From: Aquanectria penicillioides
Taxonomy: Eukaryota; Ascomycota; Sordariomycetes; Hypocreales; Nectriaceae
Assembly: GCA_003415625.1 (NCBI GenBank)
Contig: PYIU01000003.1
Span: 4,030,001-4,094,000 of the forward strand
DNA: 64,000 bases
Direction: 5' to 3'
Below, piece after piece: positions 59,911-64,000 of the stretch (the stretch's first letter is position 1; each line of letters begins with the position of its first letter). The notes beneath the pieces were generated by a model, which worked only from the letters and a program-made list of their open reading frames with translations, was not told the origin of the DNA and did no database searches. The position numbers and the translations under genes are program-made.

Positions 59911-60849
59911 CTATTCTTTGATTTTTGCATCCGCTCTGGCTGGTCTCTGGCCGAAAATGGTGCTTCCGACACGCACCTCGCCACTACCCAGGCGTACAGC
60001 ACCCTCGAAGTCCTCACTCATGCCCATGCTCAACTCCAGGCTGTCCTGGCTCAGGCCAAGCTCCTTGGCCACCAGGTCCCTCTGCTGAGCCAGTGCTAAA
60101 AAGTCTTCGTTCTCATTCTCCGGGGTGGTCGCCTTGCTGCGGGCGATGGCGCCAATAGTCATGAGACCGATTAGTTGAAGGTTTGGGCACGTCTGGATGA
60201 TCTCGCGGCACAATGCTACTGCCACATCGCCGGGAGCGCAGCCAGACTTGGCCTCCTCGCCAGAGGTGTTGACCTGAACGTGAATAGAGAGCTTGGGTGC
60301 ATCGGGCTGGGAGGCGATCAGTAGGCCACGAGCCGTGTTGAGCAGTTGCGCCTTCTTGGAGGTGTCGACGCTAGAGACACAGAAGAGATTGGGGATCTTG
60401 GCGATGGACTTGCAATGGCCTGATGAGCTTTGTCAGACGGACCGCCACTGGGTCAAAGAAGAGAGGAATATGAGGACGCTCCGTACCAGACTGAAGACCC
60501 CCGATGAAGTGCCACTGGATGGTGCTAGGAAGCAAGGCAGCCTTTTGAGTCAACTCTTGAGCGTAGTTTTCGCCAAAGTGGGCATGAGAAGCGGGCGCTT
60601 GGTGTAACGCCAAGATGTCATTAATCGGCTTCAACTTTGAGACGGCGACGAGGCGGACCTGCGACAGGGTCAGAAAGCAGCACAATAAGGGCTACGTGAG
60701 AGACGGCGATGATAAGAATGAGCCTTTCGTCGACGTACATTTCGACCGCTGGCCACAGCGGCAAGTCGTTCCTTGACCGAGCCAAGTTGAGAAATGAGAG
60801 CCTCCGCTCTTGCCGGGTCAATCTTCATCTCTTCTTGTGTCTCGCTCAT
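59911..60849 (-). CDS. Pyridoxal phosphate homeostasis protein (YggS/PLPBP family)
   Basis: Three exons read leftward, 60849..60739, 60658..60487 and 60419..59911, give 263 residues. The PLP-binding lysine is Lys45 in RLVAVSKLKPINDI. Other family blocks are HFGENYAQELTQKA, IQWHFIGGLQSGHCK, VSSVDTSKKAQLL, VQVNTSGEEAKSG, LQLIGLMTIGA and the phosphate-binding LSMGMSEDFEGAVRLGSGEVRVGSTIFG. The protein has the alanine-racemase N-terminal barrel fold but no enzyme activity is known; it buffers free PLP and affects amino-acid balance. The yeast homologue is YBL036C. Exon 1 was chosen because it gives an open start with a helical N-terminus and a GT donor in phase with exon 2. It is divergent from the COG7-like gene, 286 bp apart. 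Confidence 0.93.
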
Positions 60850-61135
60850 TTCTCTAATTCAAATTACTTGCGGGTTGGGACAAGCTACGGCTGGATGAGG
60901 TGGTGACGGGTGAGGTTGTAAGTGGAGAGCAAGTTGCGCATCGGGTTATCATCGGCTCTGGTGGGTGACGACACGTTCTGGCTTGGTGCAGCGGCCCGTG
61001 TCTGGTGGCCTTCTCACTGCATGAAACCCATGATATCGCTTTGCGGAGGACGCTCAACGCACGCTCAATATTGGAGTTTTCTTAAACATCCGAGCCGAGA
61101 GCTACGTGAGAAACCGCGCACTCTAGGCCGTGGTC

Positions 61136-62286
61136 ATGATGGCGTCCGACCTCAAGCAAGGCCGGCGACGAGCGGCCAGCAGCGCAAGCCAGACATTCAG
61201 AAGCGGACACTCACGCCGCAAGTCAAAGGCGGTGATCCAGCCCAAATCGACACACACCTCGGACGAGTTTCTTCAGGACTTCCTAGATCCTAATTTTGAC
61301 CCCGCACAGTTCCTAAATTCTACTTTACCGCCGCTTCAGCACCGGTCCGTCCCTGGCCGGTCCGGATCTGATGTTGCTGAGCTGTCCACTCAGGCACAAG
61401 CCCTCATCACCCAGCTCAACGCGCAGACGTCGCGGCTGTCAAACACATTGACACAGCTGACTGACGACATTTTGAGAAGTGGAAGCCGCCTTGCCTATGA
61501 GGTTGAGCTGCTACGGGGAGAAACGCTGAGTCTTACCGAGACGATGAATGAGACGCTTCAGGACGACATTAAAAAGTTCATCCCTGAAGGACTACAAAAT
61601 GCCGTTGAAGCAAGGAACAACACAGCAGCGGCGACAGCGACCACTCCAAGGGACGACAAGGTGGCAACGCCAACGGTGACAGCTACTGCAGTTGATGAGG
61701 CACCAGGACAGGGATCAGACGACCCCGAATACATTAAGCAATTGCAGACCCTCACTTTTGTGCGGTCTCGACTTGACTCTGTTATCAAGACATTTGGAGA
61801 CGCCATGGAATTCGTATTCCCCCATCTGAAATATCTGTCAGCTCTGGTTTCCTGTCGGTGTCTGCCCCGGAACCAGGATCGGCGCAGCAGAGCTCCGAAG
61901 ACAAGGGCCAGGAGATCCTGAAGAATCTGAAAGAAGAGATTTCGGATTTGCTGACCAACTCAGAAGATCCGGTACAAGGGATTGAAAAGGCCGCGCAGAG
62001 AATCAAGCAGCTTAAGGAGCTGACGGGAGTGTGGAAGGACACGGCGGAGGAGAAGGGCAGGAACAAGTTCATCGAGGGGCTTGCCAAAATGGTTGAGGAC
62101 CGACATCGGGAGTTGATGAAGGAGATGGAGCAGGTGACCAAGAAGGAAGAGAAGACAGAAACAGGGCGCCCGCGCAAGACGAGCGTTACGAGAGACGCGG
62201 CCGTGGTGGAAGATACAAAGGTGGTACCTGGTGGGTTTGGTCTGATTAGCCAGCTGCAGAAGCTCCGGAGCGGGCTACGAGAGTAA
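61136..62286 (+). CDS. cog7: COG7-like subunit of the conserved oligomeric Golgi complex, with one frameshift
   Basis: A single coding stretch of about 383 residues if one base is missing in the C run at 61819-61823. As written, the first frame stops at about 61921 and the second starts without a usable ATG. Adding one base joins AMEFVFPPSEISVSS to FLSVSAPEPGSAQQSSED. The N-terminal part has FLQDFLDPNFDPAQFLNSTL, a form seen at the start of several COG subunits, followed by coiled-coil helices (LSTQAQALITQLNAQTSRLS). The length is near the short fungal Cog7 proteins (yeast Cog7 is about 280). COG tethers vesicles in retrograde transport within the Golgi and keeps glycosylation enzymes in place. 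The assignment rests on general features, so another COG lobe-B subunit is possible. ATG 61139 is an equally good start. Confidence 0.68.
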
Positions 62287-63070
62287 TGACGATGATGATG
62301 AGATGTGTACTTCGAGATGGGATGAATGCACAGCACGCGCTTCTTTCCATCTGGGCCAAATCTATTATAAGCTGTTTGGCCCACCAGCGCAATGAACGAG
62401 CCAGGCGCAATCCAGGCATATCTGATTGACGTATAGGCGCAACGTGAAGCAATGACAACGAACAGAGTAGGATGAAAGGGAAGTAAACGGGGGGTACCGT
62501 ACATGACACAGTGCGTGCACTGCCCAAATTCCAGCTCCCCGGGTAGCCCTGGGCGTGGCCAAGCAGCCAATCGCAGCCAAGGGCGTTGTCTTACGACGCA
62601 GCTCGGGAGTAAATCGGGGACAGGCACTATTGTCCAGATTTCCGCTCTTGGAAGGCGGTCAGCGGACTCAGACGGTCCCCCCCCAGCGAGGTCATGCAGC
62701 CGCTTCCGCCGACAGAAGGCTGAACAACACGCACAACTCGTTTGTTCTGAGTCTTGATTCTTGCTTCGCCGCCCAATGCCACTGTAGCCACGAGGCTGGC
62801 ACCGTTTGCGCACGCTTTCCAAAGCTTCTCAGCCTTCTCTGCGTTTTCTCATTTACACTTCCTCGCCCTCTGCGCTTGTTCAACCTCTTTGGCAAAAGCC
62901 TGACTTTGCAGCCAGCCCTGACCAGACCAGAAGGGACCAACACGAGTAAACGGCCACTTCTTCTTCTCACATTTGAACCTTACCACACCTTTGCACTTCT
63001 TCTCACCAGAATCACCACCTCTTTGCCGGCGCTCTCAGTCACCAGATTCATCCTCCACGGTAAATTAAAT
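62287..63070. other. Intergenic region, COG7-like to Sds3-like gene
   Basis: 3' flank, then a promoter and CT-rich leader for the next gene (about 62810-63070). The frame of the next gene is open back to 62555 but reads leader-like sequence. Confidence 0.5.
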
Positions 63071-64000
63071 ATGGCTGCGAGCGACGCGGCTGTTCCTACC
63101 GCCCTGGCCGGCCGGGCTACCGACCGACGCGGATCCCCTCAGCCGGCCTCCCAATCCAAGCGAGACCGCAAGCGACAAGCTCTCATGGAGCGCCTTGCAA
63201 CTATGAATGAGAAGTTCCAGCGCGAAAGGGACATGACGTACCGCGACCAGCTCCAAAAGATCCAGCTGGACACCAGCCTTGTCCAGCGGTTCGACCCTTA
63301 CGACGCCCAGGTCCTAGAGGTCATCTCCGACATGCAAAAGGAACACCGCCAGACTCAGGGTCCACCCGTTAACCCTGAAGATGCTCGAAGTCTTCTTGAC
63401 ATGGCCGGAATTCGCTTCTCGGACTTTATCGACGACGTCGAAGATCTCATCGAAATCCGCGATTTTCAATTGGCCCAGTCAAAGGTAAGGCGCGCCCTGG
63501 AAGCCGATTAAACCCTGTTCTACTGTTAACAGCCTCTGCGACCAGAACGACTACGAACGACGGCTACAGGAATACAAGAACACCTATGCCTACAAGGTTG
63601 AGACGGCGAGGCGCGAACATCGTGCCCTGACGAGCACCTTGCGCGACCGTTTGGTCAACACCTTGACCCAGAAGAAGAACCGCCTTAACCGGGAGAAGGA
63701 GGTCCTGGAGATCAACGATTCCAACGCTCTGCTGCTCAACCCCAATCAGTTCAGCCTCACCAATCCATCGAGCCCCGGCGGCACACACGGCAAGCGAGCG
63801 ACCCGATTGCGCAAGGATGCTGATGACTTGCAAATGTACTCGGACAAGAAGCGGAAGCGAAACCCCGGCGACGACGACGGCTCGCCTGCGCCCATGCGCC
63901 GCGCTCTCGACCCCAATAACACGACTCCCCTCTGGCAGTCTGAAAAGGCTCGTGTTGCCGCAAAGCAGAACGGCCCCGTCTACAGCATCGACAAGCTCTT
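63071..64000 (+). CDS. Sds3-like subunit of the Rpd3L histone deacetylase complex, 5' part
   Basis: Exon 1 is 63071..63484 and exon 2 starts at 63546 and runs off the window, giving about 289 residues. The start gives MAASDAAVPTALAG. The charged helical segment SKRDRKRQALMERLATMNEK leads into the central coiled coil with YRDQLQKIQLDTSLVQRFDP and, after the intron, DYERRLQEYKNTYAYKVETA and LTQKKNRLNREKEVLEINDS. The block ALLLNPNQFSLTNPSSPGG followed by basic residues is a marker of the fungal Sds3-like family. Such proteins scaffold the Sin3/Rpd3 large corepressor. The ING protein at 13248 could belong to the same complex, but this is only a possibility. Dep1/Sds3 assignment among paralogues is not settled. 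Confidence 0.75.

Noticed and set aside
62555..63070. N-terminal extension of the Sds3-like protein (open frame upstream of 63071)
   Set aside because: The sequence is CT-rich leader-like and the family's usual N-terminus begins near MAASDAAVP.
1..64000. CRISPR arrays, insertion sequences or RIP-degraded transposons
   Set aside because: No regularly spaced direct repeats, no transposase or reverse-transcriptase motifs, and no AT-rich TpA-heavy blocks were seen.

Overview
The window is nuclear DNA of a filamentous ascomycete. It holds 16 protein genes, nearly all conserved housekeeping genes, most interrupted by short (about 50-65 bp) GT-AG introns with CTAAC/CTGAC-like branch points. The protein types (a HET-domain gene, a YMR196W-like GH63 enzyme, a long-linker ING protein, a Sds3-like subunit) and the intron style fit Sordariomycetes, probably Hypocreales. 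The order is an inference from general resemblance, not from a search. No rRNA, tRNA, CRISPR array or intact transposon was recognised.

Layout: 1-1430 is the 3' part of a HET-domain gene. 2119-5424 holds MOB1 and the ATP synthase OSCP subunit (ATP5), both rightward. 5425-8920 is a leftward GH63 glucosidase-like gene. 11216-15435 holds a cis-prenyltransferase and an ING/PHD chromatin protein. 15436-22328 is a gene-poor 6.9 kb interval. 22329-28070 holds an F-box-like/LRR protein and the V-ATPase a subunit. 28288-33733 holds YSH1 (leftward) and TAF4 (rightward), sharing a divergent promoter. 34625-36143 is a Nit-type amidase. 36144-53487 is a 17.3 kb interval without a supportable protein gene, rich in simple repeats, poly-C runs and strand-asymmetric pyrimidine tracts. 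53488-64000 is dense again: ARPC5, an NDUFAF5-like methyltransferase, AP-2 alpha, a PLP-homeostasis protein, a COG7-like subunit and the 5' part of a Sds3-like HDAC-complex subunit.

The genes do not form one pathway. They cover transcription and 3'-end formation (TAF4, YSH1, ING, Sds3-like), vesicle traffic and endomembranes (AP-2 alpha, COG7-like, V-ATPase), mitochondria (ATP5, NDUFAF5-like), and actin and cell division (ARPC5, MOB1). Several neighbours are head-to-head and may share promoters.

The most useful observation is a set of four -1 frameshifts, in the GH63 gene, twice in AP-2 alpha, and in the COG7-like gene. Each lies in a short C or G run and each is repaired by one extra C or G. 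This pattern looks like homopolymer under-calling in the assembly rather than four pseudogenising events. The second is the pair of gene deserts, which carry promoter-like pyrimidine tracts on both strands without matching reading frames and may encode non-coding transcripts or long leaders. I did not find a convincing new biological system.
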